DNA of 59,929 nt from Planctomycetota bacterium (GTDB taxonomy: Bacteria; Planctomycetota; UBA1135; GCA-002686595): contig JAJDET010000294.1 of assembly GCA_029259655.1 (NCBI GenBank), forward strand, positions 1 to 59,929, written 5' to 3'. The notes beneath the pieces are model-generated. The model was not told the origin of the DNA. It worked only from the letters and a program-made list of their open reading frames with translations, and made no database searches. Positions 37,363 through 45,891 of this stretch are shown one piece after another; positions within the stretch are counted from its first letter, which is position 1, and each line of letters begins with the position of its first letter. The translations under genes and the position numbers were made by a program.

Positions 37363-39335
37363 TGCAAGCCGCCGGTGCAGCTCGTTTCGTCCGCGTGGGA
37401 GTCGCTGCTCTGTGGCTCGCCCTCTGGCTCCTCCCGTGGCAGGGGATTCTCGAGGACCTGCCCTGGCTGCGAGTAGCACTCGCTTTCGCGATGTTCGTGG
37501 TGCCCGGCGGGTGCCTGCAGCAGTGGATCGATCGCTCGACGCCCTCCAGCGCCTCGCGGTTCCTCTCGGTCGGCTTCTGCGTCTCGGTCGCGCTCACCGG
37601 CTTCCTCGGCATCCTCGCGCGCGTAGGACATCTGCCGATCGACCTGGTGAATACCGGGCTGATGGTGATCGGGCTCGTGGGCATCCTCGGACTGCCCCGC
37701 TCGCCCGACATGTCCGCGATCGATCTCCGCAAGGCGGCAATCGGGGTCGGTCTCGCGATCCCGCTCGTCGTCGCGATCGCCCTGGTCTTCGACCTCACGT
37801 CCGTTTACGGCCGGACGACGGACATCGACTTCGCGACGCACCACGCACAGGTCACCGACTTCCAGGGTTCCTCGGGGCTCGACTACACGCACTTCGTGTT
37901 CGGGAGCGATGCACCGCTCTCGAAGCGCTTCTGGCTCTCGTACTGGTCGCTCGGACAGGCAGTCGTCGCGAGCCAGGCGGGGATGCACGTCATCGAGCTG
38001 TATCCGTTTCTCATGCCCGCCGTCGCGCTCGTGGCGATCCTCGCCTTGGTCGAGCTCGCGACGGGGCTCGGTCTCTCGCGGCCCTGGGCGCGGCTGGCCG
38101 CCATCGCCCAGGTGGCGATGCTGGCCACGCTCTGGGAGGAGATCGAGGGCTACCGCGTCGGCCGCACGTTTCTCCAGTACACGCTCATCGACAACAACGT
38201 CGCGACGCACGTAATCGCGCCCGTCTTGATGCTCGTGATCTCGAGCTACCTGACCTCGGGCGGAGCGAGACGGCTCGTCCTCGTCGCCCTGGTGGCGTTC
38301 GGATCACTCTTCACCCACCCGGGAATGCTCGGCCTGTTCGGACTGATCATCGGCGCCTACGCGGTGATCCGGGCGCTGTTCGAGGGCTGGTCCCGGAGGG
38401 AGCCGGCACTCCTGTCCCTCCTGGCCGTCGTCGTTGCGATCCCGTTCTCGTTTCGCTTCCTCTGGCAGGAGCAAGTGCTGCCATCGTCGCTGGATCAGCT
38501 CGACTTCATCCCGCGCGCCGTGACGGTCCAAGGCGAGAGCGGCCTCTATTCCGTGTCGCTCGAGTACGCGATGCAGTTGCCGTTCCTGTGGGTCCTCCTG
38601 GCGGGAGTCGTCGGCCTCTTTCACGTCCACAAGAATCCTGCGGCGCGGTACGTCGTCGCGTGCCTCCTCGTTCTCGGCGTCACCATGACGCCCCACGGCG
38701 GCTGGCTCGTGGGATCGGCCGTCACACCCACGATCCTCGGGCGCGTGCTGTGGTTCGCACCCTTCGGACTGGCCGTGAGCTTCGCGCTCCAGAAGCTCTT
38801 CGAGCCGATAGGAGAGCGCTGCGGCGTCGACTCCCGGCTCGCCGGAAGCGCGCTCTCTTTCGTGGCCGCGGCCTGGACGGCGTTCTCGATAGGAGCGCGG
38901 CACCCGATCGATATCCAGGACGAGATCAACTACCCGGTGAAGGAGTACGTCGAGCTCGCCGACGCGCTCGACGACCTCCTGCCCGAGGAGGCCATCGTGG
39001 TCGGTGACAAGGAACTGAACACGCACCTACCCACGCTCTCGGCAAACGCCAAGACCATCACGCATCGCACCGAGTACCAGAGGTTCGAGGTCCACTTCCT
39101 GAGCAGGTTCGGCGCCTTCGGCGAAGAGGAAGCCGCGCGACGGATCGAGTCCTGGGAGGCGATCTGCAAGCCCGGGCCGAACCCGAGACGGGTACAGCTC
39201 CTCCGGCAGTTCGGTGCCAGCTACTACGTGGCGGGTGGCCGGACCGGGCGAAGACAGAGGCCCGACCGGCTGCCGATCGTCGGGTTGACCCTCGAGGAGA
39301 GCGTCGGTCGCTTCAAGATCTACCGCGTGGACTGA
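37362..39335 (+). CDS. Large polytopic membrane protein, GT-C-like, unknown specificity
   Basis: 657 residues from GTG 37362, whose G is the last base of the repeat element. About twelve transmembrane helices span residues ~10-530. An extracytoplasmic loop after the fourth or fifth helix has 'YGRTTDIDFATHHAQVTDFQ' with a D-x-D, like donor-site acidic residues of GT-C enzymes. The C-terminal ~130 residues are soluble ('EEAIVVGDKELNTHLPTLSA', 'VQLLRQFGASYYVAGGR'), resembling periplasmic caps of such proteins. The architecture fits a glycosyltransferase or polymerase acting outside the membrane on lipid-linked sugars; no family name is certain. It is probably co-transcribed with the gene ending at 37201, with the element interrupting the junction. 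Confidence 0.7.
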   Translation: MQAAGAARFVRVGVAALWLALWLLPWQGILEDLPWLRVALAFAMFVVPGGCLQQWIDRSTPSSASRFLSVGFCVSVALTGFLGILARVGHLPIDLVNTGLMVIGLVGILGLPRSPDMSAIDLRKAAIGVGLAIPLVVAIALVFDLTSVYGRTTDIDFATHHAQVTDFQGSSGLDYTHFVFGSDAPLSKRFWLSYWSLGQAVVASQAGMHVIELYPFLMPAVALVAILALVELATGLGLSRPWARLAAIAQVAMLATLWEEIEGYRVGRTFLQYTLIDNNVATHVIAPVLMLVISSYLTSGGARRLVLVALVAFGSLFTHPGMLGLFGLIIGAYAVIRALFEGWSRREPALLSLLAVVVAIPFSFRFLWQEQVLPSSLDQLDFIPRAVTVQGESGLYSVSLEYAMQLPFLWVLLAGVVGLFHVHKNPAARYVVACLLVLGVTMTPHGGWLVGSAVTPTILGRVLWFAPFGLAVSFALQKLFEPIGERCGVDSRLAGSALSFVAAAWTAFSIGARHPIDIQDEINYPVKEYVELADALDDLLPEEAIVVGDKELNTHLPTLSANAKTITHRTEYQRFEVHFLSRFGAFGEEEAARRIESWEAICKPGPNPRRVQLLRQFGASYYVAGGRTGRRQRPDRLPIVGLTLEESVGRFKIYRVD

Positions 39336-39364
39336 GCCGGTTTCCCTCATCGGAACGGCGCGGC

Positions 39365-39370
39365 TACAAT
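39365..39370 (+). promoter_or_regulatory. Candidate -10 box upstream of the FemAB-like gene
   Basis: TACAAT lies in the 107-bp gap before the start at 39443, giving a leader of ~65 nt. No -35 match is seen. Weak evidence. Confidence 0.25.
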
Positions 39371-39442
39371 GCTCGTCGTGTGCGCGAGGGGTAGCTTCCC
39401 CGCGCGAGAGAGAACCGTCCCCCGATTCAGAAGTGACGCCGA

Positions 39443-40459
39443 GTGGAAGTCCTTGACCTGACGCCGGAGCGCGAAGCGCTCTGGCGGGACTTCGTGGCGA
39501 GCCACCCTGCAGCGACCGTCTATCACACGCTCGCGTGGAGGGACCTGCTCGCGGAGACCTACCGCTACCGGCCCGTCTATCGCCTCGCCGTCGAGGACGG
39601 GGAGGTCCGGGGAGTCCTGCCCCTGATGAGCGTGCGCTCCTTCTTGACGGGCAACCGTCTCGTGGGGCTGCCCTTCTCCCATCAGGTGGCCCTGCTCGCC
39701 GGTGAGGAGGCAGCGACAGCTCTGATCGGTGCCGCGGTCGACTCGATCGGCGGCAAGACGCGCTTGATCCTGAAGACGGGGCCGATGGAGCACGGGACGA
39801 GCAAGGTCGAGACGCAGAAGACGACCGCCCTCGAGCTCTCCGGCTCCGAGGAGGAGCTGTGGCGCGGAGTCAGCCCGAAGTCAGGGCGCAGCCCCGTCAG
39901 CCAGGCTCGTCGGGGCGGCGTCACCGTCTCGGTGCGACGCGACGCGGAGGCGATCGAGACCTACGAGCGGCTCGAGTTCGAGACGCGGAGGCGCCAGGGC
40001 TCGCCCCCCTACCCGCGCGGCTTCTTCTCCAGGCTGTTTCGCCTCGTCGAGGACGCCGTCCTGCTCGTCGGTGAGCACGAGGGCGCGATCGTCGCAGGAA
40101 TGGTGCTCCTGCCGTTCGCGGATTCGGTCCTCTACGCCTACGGCGCCTCCGACGACCGGGGCCGCACGTCGCGCGCGAACGACATGCTGGTCTGGGAAGC
40201 GATCCTCTGGAGCAAGAAGAGCGGTGCGGGCGCCTTCGACTTCGGCTCGACGCCGCTCTCGCATCCCTCGCTCCTGAAGTTCAAGGAGAAGTGGGGAGGC
40301 AAGTCGGTTCCGCTCGTCCACTCCGTCTACCCCCCGAGCGAGCAAGCCGGCATGACGCGCGACGGGGCCGCGGCCAAGCTCGCTTCCTCGATCCTCCGGC
40401 GACTCCCGGCCCCCTTGTTCGGCACGGTGGGTCCGTGGCTGCTCCGCCAGGTGGGTTGA
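39443..40459 (+). CDS. FemAB-like GNAT-fold protein (exopolysaccharide/PEP-CTERM associated type)
   Basis: 338 residues from GTG 39443. The N-terminal GNAT half has 'HPAATVYHTLAWRDLLAETY' and 'VRGVLPLMSVRSFLTGNRLVGLPFS', typical of FemAB/BioF2-like aminoacyltransferases found in polysaccharide loci. The second GNAT half has 'MVLLPFADSVLYAYGASDD' followed by 'NDMLVWEAILWSKKSGAGAFDFG', where the lid and catalytic region normally lie, and ends with 'LLKFKEKWGGKSVPL'. Family members transfer amino acids from aminoacyl-tRNA to peptidoglycan or surface sugars. Here the likely job is decorating a cell-surface glycan. It sits 7 bp upstream of a sulfotransferase gene, probably in one operon. Confidence 0.8.
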   Translation: MEVLDLTPEREALWRDFVASHPAATVYHTLAWRDLLAETYRYRPVYRLAVEDGEVRGVLPLMSVRSFLTGNRLVGLPFSHQVALLAGEEAATALIGAAVDSIGGKTRLILKTGPMEHGTSKVETQKTTALELSGSEEELWRGVSPKSGRSPVSQARRGGVTVSVRRDAEAIETYERLEFETRRRQGSPPYPRGFFSRLFRLVEDAVLLVGEHEGAIVAGMVLLPFADSVLYAYGASDDRGRTSRANDMLVWEAILWSKKSGAGAFDFGSTPLSHPSLLKFKEKWGGKSVPLVHSVYPPSEQAGMTRDGAAAKLASSILRRLPAPLFGTVGPWLLRQVG

Positions 40460-40466
40460 GCCGGCC

Positions 40467-41360
40467 GTGAACAAGCTGTTCCGCACCACGGCTCTCGCCG
40501 TTCAACGGTGCCTGTCGGGCCACGACTCACTCGCGCGCGGGCCCGAACGCGAGTTCGCCGAGTCCCGAGCCCCCCTCTTCATCGTCGGGCCGCCGCGCAC
40601 GGGCTCGACGCTCCTCTTCCAGCTGATCGTCAAGCACTTCCACGCCGCCTACGTCTCGAACCTCATGGCGGCCATGCCGCGCACGATGGTCCGGACCGCG
40701 CGTGCCACGGCGCGCTGGATGCGCCGGCCCCGGGAGATCCGGGAGAGCGACCTCGGCTACACGCCGGGACTCCTCTCCCCCAACGAAGCGGGCGCCGTCC
40801 ACCGTGCGTGGTTTCGCGAGGAGGCCGGGCCGGAGGAGAAGACGCTCGTCAGGAATACGGTGATCCTGATCTCGGATGCACTCGGCGGCCCGCTCGTGAC
40901 GAAGAACCTGGCGGACAGCGTGCGCCTGCCGCGTATCGCCGCAGTGTTTCCCGAGGCGCGCTTCATTCACATCCGACGGGATCCGCTGTTCACCGCGCAA
41001 TCCCTGCTGCTCTCACGCCGTCGGTTCCACGGGTCCGACGAGGAGTGGTTCAGCATCGAGCCCCCGGGAACGGCCGACGTCGGGGAGAGGCCGCCGCTCT
41101 ACCAGGTGCTGTGGCAGGTGGCGACGATCGACCGCATCGTGAACGAGTTCTTGGCGACGTCTCCGGCAGTCTCGATGGTCGTGGACTACGAGGACCTCTG
41201 CGCGAACACGGCGAGCACGCTGGATCGGATCGAGAGCGCGTTCGGCCTGACGCGCCGGCCCGGCCCCGGGCCGGCGCCCATGCCACGTCGGGACCGAGTG
41301 CGGCTCACCGATGAAGAGTGGGCCGAGCTCGGGAGCTATCGCGCGGAGCTCGACGGCTGA
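40467..41360 (+). CDS. PAPS-dependent sulfotransferase
   Basis: 297 residues from GTG 40467. The 5'-phosphosulfate loop is 'FIVGPPRTGSTLLFQLI' (~residues 38-54). The 3'-phosphate-binding segment is 'FIHIRRDPLFTAQSLLLS' (~residues 166-183), with the conserved Arg and Ser. The later 'MVVDYEDLCANTASTLDRIESAFGL' is also characteristic. Such enzymes transfer sulfate from PAPS to hydroxyl or amino groups, here presumably on a lipid or glycan intermediate made by the neighbouring genes. The reaction is cytoplasmic. It follows the FemAB-like gene by 7 bp and converges on the GMC oxidoreductase. The enzyme adds sulfate esters, unlike the C-S bond made by SqdB at 47145, so the locus has two separate sulfur-incorporating steps. 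Confidence 0.85.
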   Translation: MNKLFRTTALAVQRCLSGHDSLARGPEREFAESRAPLFIVGPPRTGSTLLFQLIVKHFHAAYVSNLMAAMPRTMVRTARATARWMRRPREIRESDLGYTPGLLSPNEAGAVHRAWFREEAGPEEKTLVRNTVILISDALGGPLVTKNLADSVRLPRIAAVFPEARFIHIRRDPLFTAQSLLLSRRRFHGSDEEWFSIEPPGTADVGERPPLYQVLWQVATIDRIVNEFLATSPAVSMVVDYEDLCANTASTLDRIESAFGLTRRPGPGPAPMPRRDRVRLTDEEWAELGSYRAELDG

Positions 41361-41379
41361 CCGGGACCCGCTCCGCGCC

Positions 41380-42990
41380 CTACCGAGCGAGCTCGTCGGC
41401 CAGGTGGTGCGCGGCGCGGCGGGCGTTCGCCATGAGCGTGAAGGTCGGCGGAACCGCGGGCATCATCGGAAGAGCCGAGGCGTCGGCCACCCAGACGCGG
41501 GAGAAGGGGCGCAGACGACCCTCACCCGTGCACGTCAGTTCGGTGTCACGCGCAGAGAGGGGCAGGGATCCGGCGTAGTGGATCGCGCTCCCCGGCGCCC
41601 GCCGGATGCGCTTGATGGGCAGGAGGCCGAGCTTCCGGAGGCTCGCGAAGAGGCTCTTCTCGGTTCGGTCGCGTCGCAACGTGATCGCGGCGTCCTCTTC
41701 GTAGCGGATGTGATCCCGCTCCACTCCTCCCCCGTCGTCCTTCTCGATCCAGTAGCGCTTGCCGGCTCCGGGCTCGTCGGCGTGGAAGACCGTGACGATC
41801 ATCATCGCCGGGAGCAGCATCCGGAACACGTCGAGCCCGAAGCGGTACGGCAGCGGCGCTTCCTTCAGGAGCTTGAAGGTCAGCATCGAGCGATAGGTGA
41901 ACACGCTCGAGAAGATCGCGTGGCTCGGATCCGCGTCCGGCTCGAAGAGGAGCGAGAGCTGAGCCAGCGAGCAGCGCCGGTCCCGGACCGGGCGTCCCAG
42001 CATGGGCAGGTAGAGGCAGGGCACGTAGCTGTAGGCGTTGGTGCAGATGGGGACCGAGTGCTCGGCGCCGAAGCGCCCGAGGGAGCGCAGTGCGATGCGC
42101 GCGCTCCCCGGGATCGACGCCGAGAGGACGAGTGCATCGGCCTCCAGGCTCGATCGCTCGCCCGTCGCCGTTTCACACACGTCGAGGCGAACGCGTCCGC
42201 CGACCTCCTCGAAGCTCAGCGCCTCGAGCCCGCCCAGGTACTCGAACGCCTCGTTCTTCTCCAGCTCGCGCAGGGTCCACTCGGGCCGGTAGACGGCAGT
42301 GTCGGCGTCACCCCAGAACTCCATGTCGTTGTAGGCGCACGCATCCCGGTTCGGCGATTCCTCCGTGGTGACGGCCAGCCAGGCGCGCCCCATGGTCAGG
42401 CCGCGGTCGCGCATGCGTCGACCGGCTCGCCGGTACGCCGCGAGCAGCCGCGCGCTCGGTGTGTCCAGCTCGAGCGGACTCTGCAAGGCTTCCGGAGCCT
42501 GCAGCCGCTCGGCCAGGTCGTCCTTGTCACCGGAGACCCCGATCGTCCGGCAGACCTTCTCGTAGTACGGGGCCAGGTCCGCGAGCCCGTACGGGAAGGC
42601 ACCGAAGTCGTTCTCGCGCAGGGGCATGGCCCCGGCACCCCAGCTCATCGCGAGCCCCCCACGGGAGAGTGACTGGTTCAACACGAAGTCGCCGGTCTCG
42701 GACGGAGGCCTCTCGGCGTCGGACGCGATGACGTGCTTCTTCAGCGGCGGCAGCTTGTTCCCGGTACGGATGTCGTCGAAGGGAATCCCCTCGAGCTCGC
42801 GACCCAGGAAGTAGTCCTGCTGCTCGGGATCCGACGTGCGCAGCTCGTGGAAGCCCCTCGCCGGCAGGCCCGGCGTGGCCGGTGACGCGCGCGTTCCCAT
42901 GTCGACCATCCGGACGCGGAGCCCCCGCTCGAGGAGCTCGAGGCTCGCCTGCACGGCGCCCGCACCGGAGCCCACCACCAGGACGTTCAC
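41380..42990 (-). CDS. GMC-family FAD-dependent oxidoreductase
   Basis: 536 residues from GTG 42990, which overlaps the upstream stop as GTGA; a GTG at 42999 is an alternative. The N-terminal FAD motif is 'VLVVGSGAGAVQASLELLERG'. The middle has 'GGLAMSWGAGAMPLRENDF', matching the GMC 'GG(S/T)…W' region. The C-terminal GMC domain has 'GSAIHYAGSLPLSARDTELT' and 'RVWVADASALPMMPAVPPTF', with the His and Asn-like active-site area. GMC enzymes oxidise alcohols, including sugar hydroxyls. In this locus it could oxidise a sugar or lipid intermediate before transamination by the DegT-type enzyme upstream, but that order is inference. Confidence 0.85.
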   Translation of the reverse strand: MNVLVVGSGAGAVQASLELLERGLRVRMVDMGTRASPATPGLPARGFHELRTSDPEQQDYFLGRELEGIPFDDIRTGNKLPPLKKHVIASDAERPPSETGDFVLNQSLSRGGLAMSWGAGAMPLRENDFGAFPYGLADLAPYYEKVCRTIGVSGDKDDLAERLQAPEALQSPLELDTPSARLLAAYRRAGRRMRDRGLTMGRAWLAVTTEESPNRDACAYNDMEFWGDADTAVYRPEWTLRELEKNEAFEYLGGLEALSFEEVGGRVRLDVCETATGERSSLEADALVLSASIPGSARIALRSLGRFGAEHSVPICTNAYSYVPCLYLPMLGRPVRDRRCSLAQLSLLFEPDADPSHAIFSSVFTYRSMLTFKLLKEAPLPYRFGLDVFRMLLPAMMIVTVFHADEPGAGKRYWIEKDDGGGVERDHIRYEEDAAITLRRDRTEKSLFASLRKLGLLPIKRIRRAPGSAIHYAGSLPLSARDTELTCTGEGRLRPFSRVWVADASALPMMPAVPPTFTLMANARRAAHHLADELAR

Positions 42991-43409
42991 GACGTCCACC
43001 GCAGCGCGAGGAGCATCGGCGCTCCGAGGATGAAGGAGAGCCCGGCCCGCGTGCCGGCCCCCAGCAAGCCGACGGCGATCCGAATACGTCCGGGCGGCTG
43101 TCCGACGAAGAGCTCCGCAAAGGTCGGTTCGGTCTCGAGCAGCCCGGCGAGCACGAAGAGGCGCCTGCGCAGGAGCGAGTCCTTCGCCAGGAGGGCGCAG
43201 GCCGTGTCGAGCATCTCGGTCGCGAACGGATGGACAAGAGCCGTGCGCAGGAGCCGCCCGTCGAACGCCGTCGCGGGGTGCGCCAGGCCGAGCGTCGCGA
43301 GCGCCTCCGCGTACCTCAGGACGAGCCTCTGCGTCGGCGGGCGACCGACGAGATAGCGCGTGAAGGACGAGACCTCCCGACCGAGCCGCGCCACGTCGGA
43401 GTCCGCCAT
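42987..43409 (-). CDS. Small hypothetical protein in the glycan operon
   Basis: 140 residues from the ATG at 43409. Residues ~1-60 are helical and charged ('SSFTRYLVGRPPTQRLVLRYAEALATL'). 'LLRTALVHPFATEMLDTACALL' and 'RRRLFVLAGLLETEPTFAEL' follow. The C-terminus is hydrophobic ('GLSFILGAPMLLAL') and may contact the membrane. The size and its overlap with a GMC oxidoreductase gene suggest a gluconate-2-dehydrogenase gamma-type or similar accessory subunit, but no motif confirms this. It overlaps the oxidoreductase start by 4 nt (GTGA) and lies 8 bp beyond the repeat at 43418. Confidence 0.6.
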   Translation of the reverse strand: MADSDVARLGREVSSFTRYLVGRPPTQRLVLRYAEALATLGLAHPATAFDGRLLRTALVHPFATEMLDTACALLAKDSLLRRRLFVLAGLLETEPTFAELFVGQPPGRIRIAVGLLGAGTRAGLSFILGAPMLLALRWTS

Positions 43410-43417
43410 GGGTCGGG

Positions 43418-43619
43418 CTAGCCCGGACTCTTCATGAGCCGCGAGGCAGAACGCCTCGATTCGGTTCCTGCCGGTACTTTGCGCGTGCCGGCCCCGCAGG
43501 CGACCTTGACCGGTCGTCGAGGACGCCGGTGCGTGCAAGGTGCCGGCAGGGGCCGAAAGGCCGGCGCAGCCGGCCGTTCGTGGTGTTCGGTCCGCGTGGT
43601 CATGAATAGTCCGGGCTAG
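43418..43619. repeat. 202-bp CTAG-ended structured element, family 2 copy A
   Basis: The ends CTAGCCCGGACT and AGTCCGGGCTAG belong to a ~20-bp terminal inverted repeat; this copy has one change (CTCTTCATGA at left, TCATGAATAG at right). It is about 97% identical to copy B over 202 bp. The interior holds hairpins CGAGGC-AGAAC-GCCTCG, a longer GCCGGTACTTTGC/GCAAGGTGCCGGC stem, and a GGCCGGC…GCCGGCC stem. The right CTAG supplies the stop of the DegT aminotransferase gene (43616-43618). The left end lies 8 bp upstream of the start of the 42987-43409 gene. Confidence 0.88.
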
Positions 43620-44851
43620 GCGCCGAAGTGTCGGCGAATCGCCTCGATGTTGCGCCCGATCTCGGAGTCGGGATAGCGCGGATACAAGGGCAGCATCAGC
43701 GTGTTGAGCATCAGGTCGTGCGCATTGGGACAGGGTCGCGCGCAGTGCTCGAAGATCGGGAGCTCGGCGCAGTTGCGATAGTAGTAGTACCGAACGTCAC
43801 GGCGCTCCCGGAGGAAGTGCTCGTAGAGCGCATCCCGGTCCCGCACGACGATCGGAAACTCGGTCCACGACCCGACTGTCCCGTCCGGAATGTCCGGCAG
43901 GACAACGCCGTCGACGTCCGCGAGCTCGCGGTGGTAGCGCCGCGCCCGTTCCTCGCGGATCACCCGCCCTTCTTCGACGCCCTGGAGCCCGCGCCAGACG
44001 AGCTCCATCTGGGTCTCCGTCGGCTGTCGCAGGAGCTCCTCCGGGATCTCGTCCCGGATGGAGGGATCCGCGTCGGCACGCGTGAAGCGGGAGATGAAGT
44101 TGTTCGCCTGGCTGAGTCGGAGGAGCGGGTAGGTGAAGAGGGCGAACGGAACCGGGTGGGTCATCGACGCGAGCGCCGCCCCGTAGCCCCAGCGCCGGAA
44201 CAGACGCTGCCGGCGTTCCGTGGAGAAGGCATCGAGGACCGCTGCGATCCGCTCGACGTACTCCTCGTTGTTCCCGATCACGGCGCCACCGTAGAAGGCG
44301 TTGATGATCTTGAAGAGGCCGAACGAAAAAGCGCCCACGTCCCCGATGGTCCCGACAGGCCGTCCGCCGATCGCGGCGCCGAAGGAGACGGCGGCGTCCT
44401 CGATCAGCGGGATGCCCTTCGCCCGCGCGAGCGCCGCGATCTCCACGGTCTCCGGCACAGGGAGGTGATAGTGCGTGATCATCACGGCGGCCGTTCGCGA
44501 ATCCATCAGACTCTCGACGTCCGCGGCGCTGACGAAGGGCGCGTCGGGCTGTGTGTCCACGAAGACGGGTTCACCGCCCGCGTAGACGACCATGTTCACG
44601 ACCTCGTAGAGCGTGTAGGGCGAGAGGATGACGCGATTGCGGTCACCTTCGACCGCCGCTTTGATCGCGGCGTAGATACCTATCCGTCCCTGGTTCGTGC
44701 CGATGGCGCGCGCCGCTCCGGTCTTCGCGCGCAGCCAGTCCTCGACCTTGGACCGGTATCCGGCGCCCTCTGAACCGAAGAGGCAGAACCCGAGCAGCGT
44801 CATGAAGTCGCGCGGGTTCGACTGGAGTCTGAGACGGGAATAGGCGGTCAT
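43616..44851 (-). CDS. DegT/DnrJ/EryC1/StrS-type PLP aminotransferase
   Basis: 411 residues from the ATG at 44851, overlapping the preceding gene's stop as ATGA. PLP features are the catalytic Lys181 in 'GAFSFGLFKIINAFYGGAVI', the conserved Asp152 of 'LIEDAA', and 'GTNQGRIGIYAAIKAAV', which replaces the usual 'SGTxAL' phosphate-binding turn. 'ILSPYTLYEVVNMVVYAGG' matches the family's 'P…T…A….G' stretch. Such enzymes transaminate 3- or 4-keto nucleotide sugars to amino sugars. 'SFGLFK' is a variant of the usual 'SFxxxK', and the DegT C-terminal 'RRDVRYYYYRNCAEL' replaces the common 'GI…Y.P'. It is a divergent family member, and the substrate is not predictable. Confidence 0.83.
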   Translation of the reverse strand: MTAYSRLRLQSNPRDFMTLLGFCLFGSEGAGYRSKVEDWLRAKTGAARAIGTNQGRIGIYAAIKAAVEGDRNRVILSPYTLYEVVNMVVYAGGEPVFVDTQPDAPFVSAADVESLMDSRTAAVMITHYHLPVPETVEIAALARAKGIPLIEDAAVSFGAAIGGRPVGTIGDVGAFSFGLFKIINAFYGGAVIGNNEEYVERIAAVLDAFSTERRQRLFRRWGYGAALASMTHPVPFALFTYPLLRLSQANNFISRFTRADADPSIRDEIPEELLRQPTETQMELVWRGLQGVEEGRVIREERARRYHRELADVDGVVLPDIPDGTVGSWTEFPIVVRDRDALYEHFLRERRDVRYYYYRNCAELPIFEHCARPCPNAHDLMLNTLMLPLYPRYPDSEIGRNIEAIRRHFGA

Positions 44852-45891
44852 CCGAGTTCCTGCCCCTGGAGCGATCGGCCGCTCGAGAGCCAGCTTCCGT
44901 AGAGCAACAGAGCCAGTGTGCCGACGAAGAGGACGATCGTCGCCTGGTAGAGGAGCATCAACGAAGCGGCCTTCGTGGCGGCGACGCCGAGGATAACGAG
45001 AATGCCCGCCATGCCGGCCTGCTTCGGCCCCAGCCCGCCGAAACCGTGCAGGGGAATCAGGCCGAGCACGTTCGAGGCGCCGAAGAGCAGCGTGGCAGTG
45101 AAGAGCCCCGTCTCGACCCCGAAGGCGGCGAAGAGGAAGCCCACGCGCACGGTTCCGGTGACCGTGGCGGCGATGCTGAGCGCGGCGACGGAAGCGAGCG
45201 TCTTCCGGCCCGCTCGGTGTACGGAGTGGTCGAGGTCGCGCAAGAACCGACGAGCCGAGCGCGTGAGCCGTGGTGCAAGGCGTCGGGCGCGCAGGAGGGA
45301 CTTCCGGCTCAGCCGTACCACTGTCGAGAGTCTCAGCAGCCCGAAGACTCCCAGGGCCACGATCACACCCGCGGCCACGAGCATCTCGCTCCCGTTCGTT
45401 GCGGATCTCGGCAGCGCCACGAGACCGAGCCCGAAGCAGGTGGCAGCGAGGACGAGATCCAGCAGACGGACGATCACCAGGTCGCCCACGCCGTGTGGAA
45501 TCGCGCGACCGAGATAACGCTGCATCAGGACGGGGTAGGACAGCTCCCCCATTCGAAGTGGAAGAACCATCAGGAGCATCTGGTGGAGCGCTGTGACCCG
45601 GAGGAAGGGCACGACGTTCTTCGCGTCGTGGGGTCGGCAGAGGACGGAGAAGCACTGAGCGCGGATGGTCTGCGTGATGCAGAAGACCAGGAAGGAGAGG
45701 GCCAGCCAGGTCGGGTCGACCGCATGCAGGACCGAGGTCAGGGTCTCCAGATCCGTGATCAGAGAGAGGCCGGCGACCAACGCGACCGCGACGACGAGCG
45801 AGACGAGCCCCCGGATCAGGCGTCGCCGCGTGCGCGGGGGCCCTCCGGACGGTGGCGATCCCGCTCCGTCGGAGGGGCTCAGCGCCACCAC
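44848..45891 (-). CDS. Flippase-like membrane protein (lysylphosphatidylglycerol synthase TM-region/UPF0104 family)
   Basis: 347 residues from GTG 45891 (GTG 45888 equally possible), overlapping the GT2 gene by about 13 nt. About eight transmembrane helices are present. Family landmarks are 'FCITQTIRAQCFSVLCRPH', 'VLPLRMGELSYPVLMQRYLG' (usual form 'P.r.GE..r'), 'VIVRLLDLVLAATCFGL' and 'GASNVLGLIPLHGFGGLGPKQAG' near the C-terminus. Proteins of this family encoded beside DPM1-type GT2 genes are thought to flip or help use polyprenyl-phosphate-linked sugars. That fits here, between a GT2 and several GT-C-like proteins. Confidence 0.8.
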   Translation of the reverse strand: MVALSPSDGAGSPPSGGPPRTRRRLIRGLVSLVVAVALVAGLSLITDLETLTSVLHAVDPTWLALSFLVFCITQTIRAQCFSVLCRPHDAKNVVPFLRVTALHQMLLMVLPLRMGELSYPVLMQRYLGRAIPHGVGDLVIVRLLDLVLAATCFGLGLVALPRSATNGSEMLVAAGVIVALGVFGLLRLSTVVRLSRKSLLRARRLAPRLTRSARRFLRDLDHSVHRAGRKTLASVAALSIAATVTGTVRVGFLFAAFGVETGLFTATLLFGASNVLGLIPLHGFGGLGPKQAGMAGILVILGVAATKAASLMLLYQATIVLFVGTLALLLYGSWLSSGRSLQGQELG